Of a DNA stretch of 64,000 nt, positions 55,118 through 64,000 are shown in pieces; position 1 is the first letter of the stretch, and each line of letters opens with the position of its first letter. The translations under genes and the position numbers were made by a program. The DNA comes from Aedes albopictus (lineage: Eukaryota; Arthropoda; Insecta; Diptera; Culicidae): assembly GCF_035046485.1 (NCBI RefSeq), contig NC_085136.1, positions 292,803,080 to 292,867,079 on the forward strand, given 5' to 3'. The notes beneath the pieces are model-generated. The model was not told where the DNA came from. It saw nothing but the letters and a program-made list of their open reading frames with translations, and did not search any database.

Positions 55118-56540
55118 CAAAAGGTGCCCCCATGGGAAATCCCCTATCCCCATTTTTATGCGAGCTTTTCATGGCAAATTTAGAAACCAAGCTTAAGGAG
55201 CAAGGTTTACTTCCGGAGAAATGGTGGAGGTACGTCGACGATATTTTCAGTGTGATCAAACGGGAAGCTTTATCTAAGGTTCTAGAGGTCATCAACAATG
55301 TACATAAGGATATCAGGTTCACTCACGAGGAAGAAAAGGAGGGAAAACTTCCATTTTTGGATCTATTAGTTAAGAGGGAAGACAGTTCGTCGTTCGAATT
55401 CGAGATTTACAGGAAACCTACCAATACCATGCGTGTCATCCCCTATTCGTCGAATCACTCCTTCCAACATAAGATGGCAGCTTTTCACCACATGGTTCAC
55501 CGAATGCAGACTCTACCTCTAAGCGATGACGGGAAGAATAAGGAACTCACTCACATATTCGAAACAGCGAAAATCAACGGATATAAGGAGAGGACAATTC
55601 AGGCCATCATTGACAAAAAGGAGAGGTTGCGATATCGAGGATCCCTAACAACTCTTACCCCTATTTCAGAATCTTTGAAGCGAGTATCAGTCCCCTTCGA
55701 TCAACACATCACTAATAATTTACGTTCTAGGTTCAGAAATTTCGGGATCGATTTAGTATTTTCTAGCAGAAGCAATCAGTTGAAGACTTCATTAGGCTCT
55801 ACAAAGGATCCGGTCAACACCCTAAACAAGGCTGGCGTTTACAAAATCAGTTGCTCCCATTGTGATAAGGTCTACGTTGGTCAAACAAAACGGTCTTTAG
55901 AGGTTAGATTCAGGGAACATATGGCGGAGGTGGGAAAGGCGCAGAGGACAGTAAATAGAGGTTTGGAATACGATTTCAGGTCGAAAGTTGCTGAACATGT
56001 CTTTGAGGAGGGCCACCCTGTAACTACAGAGGATATTCAAATTTTGCGAAATGTAACTTCACCTTGGAAATTGGACGTTGCTGAGAGTCTAGAGATATAC
56101 AAACAGGTACCTAACACGCTGTTGAATAAGGATCAAGGCAATGGAAGTTCGTGGCTTTTCAAATTATTACCCCCTAAGCACTCTCGTATGGCGTGCGTCT
56201 CATAATGTACCTGTGATACATGAACTTTGTTTACCTATCTTGTGCTGGAGGGAAATGTACCTATTCGGTGGTGGAGGGAAATTTTACCTATTCTATGGTG
56301 GAGGTTAATATAGATATAAGTTTTTGCATGCTCGGGAGAAAAAAAAAAACTATCTAGATTAAGCTACCTATTATTTTTACCTATGATGTATGAGACGTGT
56401 AGAATGCGATGGATCTCTTCAGTCGAGTCAAGTACAAGACACTGAAGACGACCTTACAGTTGAGGTCGAAATACGTATCTGTCAAAGGATTCTTAGTGGA
56501 ATTCAAAGGAACCGTACTTAACCCGATTTTCTTTTATTTA
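55118..56540 (+). pseudogene. Penelope-like element copy 2: RT plus GIY-YIG, 5'-truncated
   Basis: The plus strand holds a 357-codon open frame (55132-56205). The annotated ATG is internal: it is the methionine of motif B (KGAPMGNPLSP), and motif A is absent, so the reading frame is cut at its 5' end. YVDD is at residues 34-37. The GIY-YIG endonuclease starts with GVYKISCSHC (235-244), then KVYVGQT (246-252), R259 and EH (262-263). The paired cysteines in GVYKISCSHCDK are usual in Penelope-like endonucleases. The 3' region (56206-56540) matches copy 1 with small indels. No stop or frameshift occurs after the truncation, so it is recent, but it cannot encode a full RT. Confidence 0.9.
56438..56483 (+). 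other. Hammerhead-like motif, Penelope copy 2 (best example)
   Basis: In order: GACA (56438-56441), CTGAAGA (56442-56448), one C, GACCT (56450-56454), loop TACAGTTG, AGGTC (56463-56467), GAAA (56468-56471), TACGTATC (56472-56479), TGTC (56480-56483). GACA/TGTC would be stem I, GACCT/AGGTC stem II, and the self-complementary TACGTA a minimal stem III, leaving AUC as the NUH triplet. The C between CTGAAGA and stem II is extra relative to a canonical hammerhead. Confidence 0.45.
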
Positions 56541-56996
56541 CAGATATTCCCCTAACAAGCCCAGGTTAATCATCATCATTTTTTTTTTTTAATTTTTGAT
56601 TATTGGACAAACATTTTTTTATATTTTTGGATGATATTTAGGACTGTTCTATACATCTTAAAATAGTTTTTTAGTGTCTTTTAAAGCGTATTTACATTAT
56701 TTTTTTTAAATCATTGAAAAATTGATGTTTTGTCACCTTTAAGAAGTGATTATTTGGTATTGAATCGCTATAATTAACATATTTTAAATATTTCCCAAAA
56801 CATTAGATCAAAGTAAAATAGTTCAGGGGAATCAAATATACTCTAAAATTATTTTCCTTAAAAATTATTTTCCTTAAAAATTTCCTAAAAATCGTGAAAT
56901 AAAAAGAATCGTCTTCCAAAACATGTTTAAATCGATTTTTGATGACGAAAAATGATATTTAGATCACAACCAAAAATTTGGATATTAGAGGGTTAA

Positions 56997-57292
56997 AACT
57001 CCAAGATACTGTCACAGACAAAATAATTCGGATATAATTAGTTTTTAATATATTTTTCGGCAGATTAAGTCAAAATCCACGAGCACCACAATTTAAAAAA
57101 AATGCAGTGTGACAACCCATCTGAGTTCGGAGTATTAGATACAGTCGCGTGTCCTTTTCAACAAAATGAGACCGCTAGATGAGTCCTTTTTTTATCGACG
57201 AATACCAAGCAAATTTCCTTTAGGACCGATCAACAGCTGTTCATTGATTTTGAAACAGAGTACAATTTAATAAAAAGAAATTAGCTTTAGCT
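56997..57292. other. Unassigned DNA
   Basis: I see nothing identifiable. Confidence 0.35.
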
Positions 57293-57485
57293 GATAATGT
57301 CAGAATACGGTTTTCTGGCGAAATCTATTAGGCTGACATACGTAACATAGGAAATATCAAGATCAAGTGTTCGGATCGCAGATGAAGTGTGTACCTCGTT
57401 TGTGACCTTAGACTTAGATGGACTGAAGCATGGCGATGCTATTTTCAATGTATTGTTCCACATTGCACTCAAAGGAGCGCAATAG
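57293..57485 (+). pseudogene. Non-LTR RT fragment, plus strand
   Basis: The plus strand reads SSVRIADEV, then FVTLDLDGLKHGDAIFNVLF and HIALKGAQ, matching the motif B region of the RT at 50490-51335 (SSVRIADEI, LDGLKQGDA). An upstream in-frame stop and the Q-to-H change show decay. Only about 60 codons survive. Confidence 0.72.
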
Positions 57486-57597
57486 TATAGTTATAATAAC
57501 AGATATTGAGCCTAGTGGGCTACATTTTGAACCTTGAACCTTGAGCCTTGAAAAACGGATATTTTTGCACAAAAATAGCTATAACTAACCCTGTTGG

Positions 57598-58058
57598 ACA
57601 CATTCTACCGTGACGTTACAACGTTTTAACGCCTTTTTGGTCAGATTTTTCACTATCGCTCGTAAATTCGATCGTAAACCCCCCAATATGTTTGCCTATT
57701 CAGAATCCTTGTGGAATTTCCAATAAGTTTAATCTGTTGAACATTTAGTTTTGATTGGAAAAGTATGTTAAATATGAGAATTAGTAGCATGACGTTACAA
57801 TGTTGTAACGTCACGCTAATACCTTTTTTTATCATACTGTTTAGCCAGAAATTGTCCCCACGTTGTGATAATTTAATTGAATACAGGAAAAGTGTACAAT
57901 CGCTCTGTCATGGCAGCGGAATAGCAACTGATCTTTATTGATACAAGGAATCCGAATATGCAAAAATATTTGGGGATTTACGGTCGAATTTACGAGTTAT
58001 AGTGGTAAATCTGACCAAATAGGCGTCAAAACATTGTAACGTCACGGTAGAATGTGTC
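57598..58058. mobile_element. TIR element with an internal copy of its own termini
   Basis: The outer ends GACACATTCTACCGTGACG and CGTCACGGTAGAATGTGTC are exact inverted repeats. If TA (57606-57607, 58048-58049) is the TSD, the element is 57608-58047. In the middle (about 57790-57815) lies a perfect palindrome, TGACGTTACAAT plus complement, which repeats the terminal TGACGTTACAAC word. No transposase. Confidence 0.78.
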
Positions 58059-61000
58059 ATTAACATTTTAGAGGCCTGTTCACTTCTTCAAAGTTGTTTA
58101 TTTTGACATAACATTACAACTTTCTAAAACTACGCGTTTTCGAAATAGAGTTTCGAACCACCTTGGTACCCGCACCAATTCCAAAATCAAAACAAATCAA
58201 AATGTCACTTGCCGCATATATTCAAACGCACTTCCGTGGGTAATCATCCTCCGCAACATTTCCGAAACAGGATCCACAGTCAATGAGCTATACGTTCACT
58301 CTGAAGCCGCACAAGTGCTCAAAACAACTATTACATGTAGACGAGTGCCCTTCGCCAGCACAATGATGGATGCCGAAGTGCTTTCTCATTTGATTTTACC
58401 TGAAGCTCGGCACTTGTGCCTGGAATTGGCGTAGGTGCAGTAAACTCGTTCAAAATCTACGTTCTGGCAGGAAATCTTCACAACAATCCCTGTTAACGAC
58501 AAGTTCACTCAATAAGGTATCTGATTCAGATGGAAAAAGAGAAGAGAACGGTCGTTTCGTTGTGAATTTAGGTAATGCACAATTTTGTTTACCTGTAGTG
58601 CCGAGAATAGGGTCAAAAACCCTATATGAATAAAAAGATTTTTTAGGGTCCATCAATCGTCTGTATCGCATAGGTAGAGGGATGGGGTCCTCGACAAAGA
58701 TATGTATTTGTATTGAGCATATCTACAACTTTGCCGAAGACACTATATCAAAAAAAAAAACGTCGAATAAAAAAGCTTGATTTTGCAGCGCAAACAAAAG
58801 TGTTGAATATTTTACATCATGACAAATGATTCGATCCTGTAGTAGGGATCTTTATCAGGGCTCGCACTTTCGCACGATAGCTTTGTTCCGGATTGATACG
58901 ATCAAATTTCAATTTTCCCTCACAACACTGACCCAGTCTACGGGATGAATGACCCATGATCATAAAAGGTTAAAATCCTCGGAAATAAATGAACTGACCC
59001 AGCCTAGGAAGATAGGCCTATTTCGTGTGAGACTTACAGACTTCTTCAGTGTGGAGTGCTTAACTGTGAAATGGGCTACCTCAGAGCGTTCTATCGAAAA
59101 TTCCTCTTTCGAGTGAACACTTTGATATACGAGAAAGACGAAAACTTGAAGTAAACTCCTTCTTACCATTCACAATATCTGGAAATTTTAATTGCCTATC
59201 GAAACTCACCAAAAGCATGAAATGGTTTCGCCTAAAACATCAGCATCACCTGTGTATGACCACATTTGTTTTAGTTTGTGGCTTAATTTTCTACTTCTTC
59301 CAGCCTACGTCGTTCACTGCCGACTGTTTGCCACATCAGCAGGGAAGTTCTCATTAACGGCAAAATTAGCTCTTGTGGTCGCTTGGTTCGGGAGACATAT
59401 ACACATAATGTGTAACACGATGCGGTATGATTGGGATCGATTCTGATTCCTTTGGAGAATATCTGTTTAGACTAGATACTTAGAAAACCCTACAGACAAA
59501 TCAATAGAAATGAAAACATATATACAATTCAACCTTTTTTACAACCACTCATGGCTGATCAAAAACAATTTCTACCGTGCAAGCGATGACTACTTAAACT
59601 AGATAATTTTATATTGTTTTAACAAATCTCCTCAGTAAGACGTAGTGTTACAAATACAAAAGTGTTGAGTTTTATTATTGCTTTTACGGTAGAATTTATT
59701 TTCGACCTAAAAAGAGTGGACTTAAAATAAGGTTGAAGTATATCGTCTCGTCGATATTTTGGGCTGCAAACGGACCGAAACGTCGGACAAGATAAAATAG
59801 CAGTATTTTTATTTTGTCAAGACTGGAAAGCCATCCTCCTAGAGCAAAATAGTGAGTCGACAAGGAACGTTCAGTATAACCCTGGTCCTCACAAGTTCCT
59901 ACCTCATGTTTCCACGGGTCAACTGATGATGAAGATTGCCAGCTAAGAATTGTGTGCATAGCTGGTAGTGCAGCCTGGGAACTGCTGTACTTCCTTCAAA
60001 GAGATTTAGGAGGTACGTCCAAAGCGTCTGTTCACCAAGGAGGTGCGGCTAAAACAGCGTCTGTACTGGCATCCAGTGCCGCTAGAATCACGAATCAGCC
60101 ATTTTTATCTCACTTCCATCCTCTTTCGCACTTTATATAACGAACTTAGGTGATTTAGTATGGATTTTAGTTACCATTTTCTACCTTAGTGTAGCTAAAT
60201 CTAGAACCTAGTTTATGAACATTTCATAACACTAGTGTTACAAATTGCTAATAGGGCAAGAATGGACTTTATAGCAGCCTATTGAAATCTCTCTCATATT
60301 CTCTTTTATACTTCTACTCAACTGTTAATAAATCAGTATCTATCTAGCATTCAAGCCGTGCATACGTTCGTACGTTGGTACTCCGAAAGTCCCTCGCGGT
60401 TGGTGGGCTAGATCTCACACTAGTTTACAGCATTTTTGAACTCGGTAAGCTGATGATTATTTTTGCTGTAGAATCATGCCCTGAGTTCGAAAACGCGAAG
60501 GAAACAAAATACAGTAGAGCGGAAATTTTTTCGACTTTCCATGATTTTGATGATTTGAAATCGATTTTTGTTCTATTTTTAAGCAAAGTCGCTCACTTCA
60601 AACATCTCATTCTCCGTAATCAATGCTCCGATTGAGCTGAAATTTTTACTGTAACTCGCCTACATATGATATGTCAAATAAACGTCGAGAAATAATTTTT
60701 AAGTTGGTGTTTTTTGTTATTGGAAAAAATACATTTCTTCAAAAATTTTTGGGAATTTTGCTAAAATTTAAGAAAATCGTCCCTAAAACTCGCCAATATC
60801 TTGAATGTCATAAATCTGACGCAAAACCTGTATTCAGATGATCGAATGGTATTGTATTAAGCTTTTAATTTATAGAAAAAGATTTAAAATTGGTTGAACA
60901 AAACGCAGTTTATTTAAATTTTAGTAAATTACATAATTTGAAAAGTTACAAAATTCGATATTGAGCTAAAACTCTAAAACTGTTCTACTTTAAATTTTTT

Positions 61001-61580
61001 GAAGGTCGTTTTCGAAATCAGCACTAAATTGTGCTTCAAAAATTTTGGTCGTTGGCAGAAGTTCACGACTTTCGTTTTATTTTGTAAACTTGTGTAATCA
61101 TTTCTGTGTCTTGCTTTTCAACTACCAAAGAAAGACTTGGTAAATAAATCCGACTCAGACTTCATTTGGAAGGTGACCCCGATCTTTTGCACGATGACTT
61201 GTAAACCTAACTCGATGAGATTATAAATTTTTCCGCTCAAATCTAATAATTGACTCTCAAAGAGGATAGAAATAGGGTTCTAATGCAAATTTCATTTCAA
61301 AATTTGTTCAACCCAATTTTGAATTACACGGAATATAGATTTTCGTACAGATTTAGGAAAAACATAAAAGTTTAGGTAAACAACATGTTATACTAAAAAT
61401 TTCATATGAATTTTTTAATAATAACCTACGAATGAAATCCAACTCTTTATCGTTCAATAGAGTCTAAGAACGAGTGGATTAAATGAAAGATGACTGAGAT
61501 ACAAACGAAAAACATTTCCATGGATTTGAGGGGGTGACTCCAAAGTTTTGCACGGGAGTGTATGTCTCTGTTGCCTGATA
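58059..61580. other. Mixed intergenic DNA, no gene recognised
   Basis: Scattered short ORFs (58450-58671 minus, 59192-59446 plus, 60375-60635 plus) lack domains. Worn relatives of the hammerhead-like motif appear at about 58830-58861 (minus; CTGATAA, A, GATCC/GGATC stem) and about 59765-59795 (plus; GACCGAAACGTCGGACAAG). Words like TTGCCGAAGACACTATAT (about 58732) link to the repeat at 4303-5016. Confidence 0.4.
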
Positions 61581-62527
61581 AAGCCTGTATCCGCAATAAT
61601 CGGGACACAGAAATACAGCTGTTAATATGCAATAGATACATTAAAATTGCTCAAATTTGGCCTAATAACATCTTAAGATATGCTCATTTCACCGACAAAA
61701 TTTCATGTGAATCGGTGCATTACTTTTTGTTGTAGCAATGAAAGAGTAGAAAGTGCGCCATTGAATTTTGTATAGCCCCTAGTTTTGCTTGCCAGCGCTC
61801 CAACTTTTGAATTCGGCAAAGGAAATGACTGAAATTTTGAACACAAACCTCTCAATCTACATTCGTTGCATAGGAAAAATTTAAAAAAAATCGATGCACT
61901 ATCAACAATTTTATAGTCAAAACATGTATTGGGACTGAACGTGATTTTAGCCCCTCAGACAGCAATTAGTCAGCACCCTTTATTGTTTCGATTGTACTAC
62001 TGAAAGTACTTTACCAATAATCATCAAATTTTGCAGACATACAATACACATAATCAACTACCTACTGTGAAAATTTTATGAAAATTGGCAGAGAAATTCA
62101 AAAGTTATGAATAGGCAAACATCGCATATGAAAAACCCGAAAAATTTTCACTAACACTCACCTCTATCAACACCAATAGCTTTCAAACCAATTGATAAAA
62201 GTTGATGGAATTTTGCAAGAAAGTGTCTCTATGAGTATCATAACTGCTAATGAAATTTCATAATTATCGTCACAGAACTTTAAACTGTAGCGTAAAAGAA
62301 CCATCTACCATGCGAATAAAAATTGGTCATGATTGTACGAAATGCTTAAAAGCACGTCTGTTTGCTTTTCACCCACAGTTAAAAGTAATGCATCGATTTT
62401 AATGAAATTTGGCACAAATAATAAACATACACCAAAGAGTTCTCAGTCAATTATTTGACCAATTTTACCGATTCACTACAGAGCTACAGCCGTACTTCTG
62501 TGTCCCGATTATTGCGAATACAGGCTT
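61581..62527. mobile_element. TA-flanked TIR element (947 bp)
   Basis: The left end AAGCCTGTATCCGCAATAAT and right end ATTATTGCGAATACAGGCTT are flanked by TA (61579-61580, 62528-62529). TIRs of about 45 bp include ATCGGGACACAG. The interior repeats phrases like GAATCGGTGCATTACTTTTT, similar to those in 13519-16068. No transposase. Confidence 0.86.
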
Positions 62528-62613
62528 TACTTCTTTTTTTTTTCTGTGAAACAGGATTTTACGCTTTGGGGATTAACGGTCTTGAGAAAATTCAAATAAG
62601 CTATTTAATCTTG

Positions 62614-62649
62614 TCCGACGTTTCGGTTACATTTAACCTTCCTCAGGGA
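62614..62649 (-). other. Hammerhead-like motif
   Basis: The minus strand reads TCC, CTGAGGA, A, GGTTA, loop AATG, TAACC, GAAACGTC, GGA. Stem II is a perfect 5 bp, TCC/GGA pairs as stem I, and GUC is the commonest hammerhead cleavage triplet. The extra A before stem II matches the other copies. Confidence 0.42.
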
Positions 62650-62784
62650 TTTAAAATTGGTTTCAATTTTTTTACAAGATTAACTGTTATAACAATTTTA
62701 ACCAATTATTGCCGATTTTTCATTCAGTGTTGTTTTATCGAACAATGATTGTCGGACGGATTGAGCTTCTGTGATTAAGATTAT

Positions 62785-63095
62785 AGGGAATCCCCGTGAC
62801 ATCCCCGTGAATCCCCTGGAACACTGGTAGGTCTCCTGAATCAACTCTGAAAACCCTTTGAAACCCTCTGGGACCACCTGAAATACCTATAAAAACCCCA
62901 ATTATTTACTCCGGAGGCTCCAGTCGGAGGCTTTGGAAACCCCTTTGATACCCTTGAAACGACTTTGACACATCTAGGCATTAATTGAGAACCTGAAACC
63001 TCTTAAACGCCCCTGAGCTCCATTGAACGCTCGTGAGACACCTGAAGCCCCTTGGAACCCCTGAGCTCCTTCAGGAGCTCTTCCTGAGAATACTT
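62785..63095. repeat. Degenerate CCCTGAAAC-type short repeat
   Basis: The word family is the same as at 22570-23300 (CCCCTGGAACAC, CTCTGAAAACCC, TTAAACGCCCCTGA). Confidence 0.6.
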
Positions 63096-63374
63096 AGGGA
63101 AATTCTTTATTAGCAAAATAGGTAACATTTACTAAACAAATTATAACATACCCACAGAAGCAAAACCATATCTACACGACAAGCAGAACAGCAAAATCTT
63201 TAAAGACGAAGACGACAAACCATGTAAGAAATACTAGACTAAATTAACACAATCCTAGACTAATTAAGCATTTGTACAAAACAATTTTCCCTTGAAAAAG
63301 GCCACACCTAATGGCCAAAACGTCGGGTAAAATAAACAAGTAAAGTCAAATAAATTGTATGACTGAAATAGCCG
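63096..63374. other. Unassigned DNA with a retroelement-like tail
   Basis: It holds the hammerhead-like motif at 63289-63327, followed by GGGTAAAATAAACAAG, comparable with GGACAAGATTAAATAG after the motif at 62614-62649. Confidence 0.4.
63289..63327 (+). other. Hammerhead-like motif, box-mutated
   Basis: It reads CCC, TTGAAAA, A, GGCCA, loop CACCTAA, TGGCC, AAAACGTC, GGG. Stem I (CCC/GGG) and stem II are perfect, but both conserved boxes are altered (C to T and G to A in the first, G to A in GAAA), so catalysis would not be expected. Confidence 0.38.
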
Positions 63375-64000
63375 CAAATTAATAAGTTTTTTTTAGAGAT
63401 TTTTTAAAGTTTCTTTGAAATTCCGTAATGGGTTTGTTAAGAAAATCACCCAGAAATACATTCCAGCGAGTCTCCCATGGTTTTCTTTTAAATGTTCTTA
63501 TAAAACATCTTCTATTCTCTAGAGAATCCTCCAAAATTCTTCATGAGAATCTACCATGGGTATCCTCATAAATCTCCCTTCAAATTCTTTCAAAAATTAG
63601 TGCAAGACTTCTTTCAGAAAATTCATTTTCAGATTTTTTTCCAGAAATTCCTTCAGATATTCAAAAGTTTAGATTTCCTCCAAAAGTTTCTCAAACAGTT
63701 TCTTACGAAAATCTTCCAGACTTCTTCAGAAATTCTCCTAAGTTTGCCCCAAAAACTCTTCCAGGGACTTTTGAAATATATCCCTGGAGATTTTGTCGGA
63801 AATTTTGTATGAGATTCCTAAATGAATTAGTCCCGGGATGCCTTGAGGGAATCTTCTGTGGATTGCTTCCAAAATTGCTCCAAGTGTTCCTTCAGAAATA
63901 CCTCTTGGAATTCAGTCTGAAAATATACGAAAGTTTCTCCCAGAAGCTCCCACATTGATTTCTTTAGAAATTCTTCCAGGGATTGTTTAAGAAATTCCAC
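63375..64000. repeat. Degenerate GAATTCC-type short repeat
   Basis: Words such as AAATTCTTCCAGGGATT, TTCTTCAGAAATT and AAATTCCTTCAG recur to the window end. The ORF 63543-63812 (F/Q/K-rich) is produced by the repeat. Confidence 0.62.

Larger units (their letters stand above)
53429..56996. mobile_element. TTAA-ended MITE split by the Penelope-like pair
   Basis: The left end TTAATCCTCTAATACCCC (53429) and right end GGATATTAGAGGGTTAA (ending 56996) are inverted. The intervening flanks (53447-53485 and 56541-56975) are AT-rich. Everything between is the retroelement pair, so the host MITE was there first. The TSD is not separable from TTAA. Confidence 0.62.

Noticed and set aside
54927..55322. 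131-codon minus ORF across the Penelope junction as a separate gene
   Set aside because: Its first half is antisense to the plus copy and only the part left of about 55120 is RT coding sequence.
55132..56205. The 357-codon ORF as a complete Penelope gene starting at its first ATG
   Set aside because: That ATG is the internal methionine of RT motif B; motif A and everything upstream are missing, so it is a truncated copy.

Overview
The window looks like a repeat-dense stretch of a culicine mosquito genome, most likely Aedes. The reasons are a Feilai-type tRNA-derived SINE, dozens of small inverted-repeat (MITE-like) elements, long clouds of degenerate short-period repeats, decayed non-LTR retrotransposons, a Penelope-like element, and a 500-base run of N typical of scaffold joins. 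The genus is inferred from repeat style; the sequence alone does not prove it. I find no host protein-coding gene I can defend, and no bacterial feature (operon, ribosome binding site, CRISPR array).

Layout. 1-3.9 kb: a 126-bp satellite in higher-order blocks separated by a 449-bp spacer, one spacer copy carrying a MITE. 3.9-9.8 kb: SINE pieces, a four-unit minisatellite, a foldback element, and a 664-bp SINE with a 22-bp target-site duplication (TSD). 9.8-17.6 kb: a MITE, an unrecognised GC-rich block, a terminal-inverted-repeat (TIR) element split by a SINE, a second TIR element split by a probable solo LTR, and three tRNA-like heads. 17.6-25 kb: low-copy-looking DNA plus wrecks of a non-LTR retrotransposon. 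25.0-32.6 kb: 5.6 kb of 8-bp satellite directly joined to 1.9 kb of 11-bp satellite. 32.6-41.5 kb: low-copy DNA, twin 347-bp MITEs, foldback units and degenerate short repeats. 41.7-47.0 kb: a large imperfect palindrome whose right arm has three insertions absent from the left arm. 47-50 kb: a 660-bp foldback and a 1-kb TIR element. 50.5-51.8 kb: non-LTR reverse transcriptase (RT) wreck ending at the gap. 53.4-57.0 kb: two 5'-truncated Penelope-like copies, head to head, inside another MITE. 57-64 kb: further TIR elements and degenerate repeats.

How it fits together. The only proteins with recognisable function belong to retroelements: RT plus GIY-YIG endonuclease in the Penelope-like copies, and RT or endonuclease fragments of non-LTR elements. 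The inverted-repeat elements carry no transposase, so they would have needed enzymes from elsewhere. Several insertions can be dated against each other, because the window holds both occupied and empty versions of the same site (satellite spacers, palindrome arms, foldback arms).

The most unusual signal is a small motif in at least four unrelated elements (near 11.5/12.2, 47.2/47.7, 53.6/56.5, 62.6 and 63.3 kb). It has a CTGANGA-like box, one extra base, a 5-bp stem with changing sequence, a GAAA box, a very short stem III ending in NUH, and flanking 3-4 bp complements. This is the order of a hammerhead ribozyme core with one consistent extra nucleotide. It is offered as a hypothesis to test.
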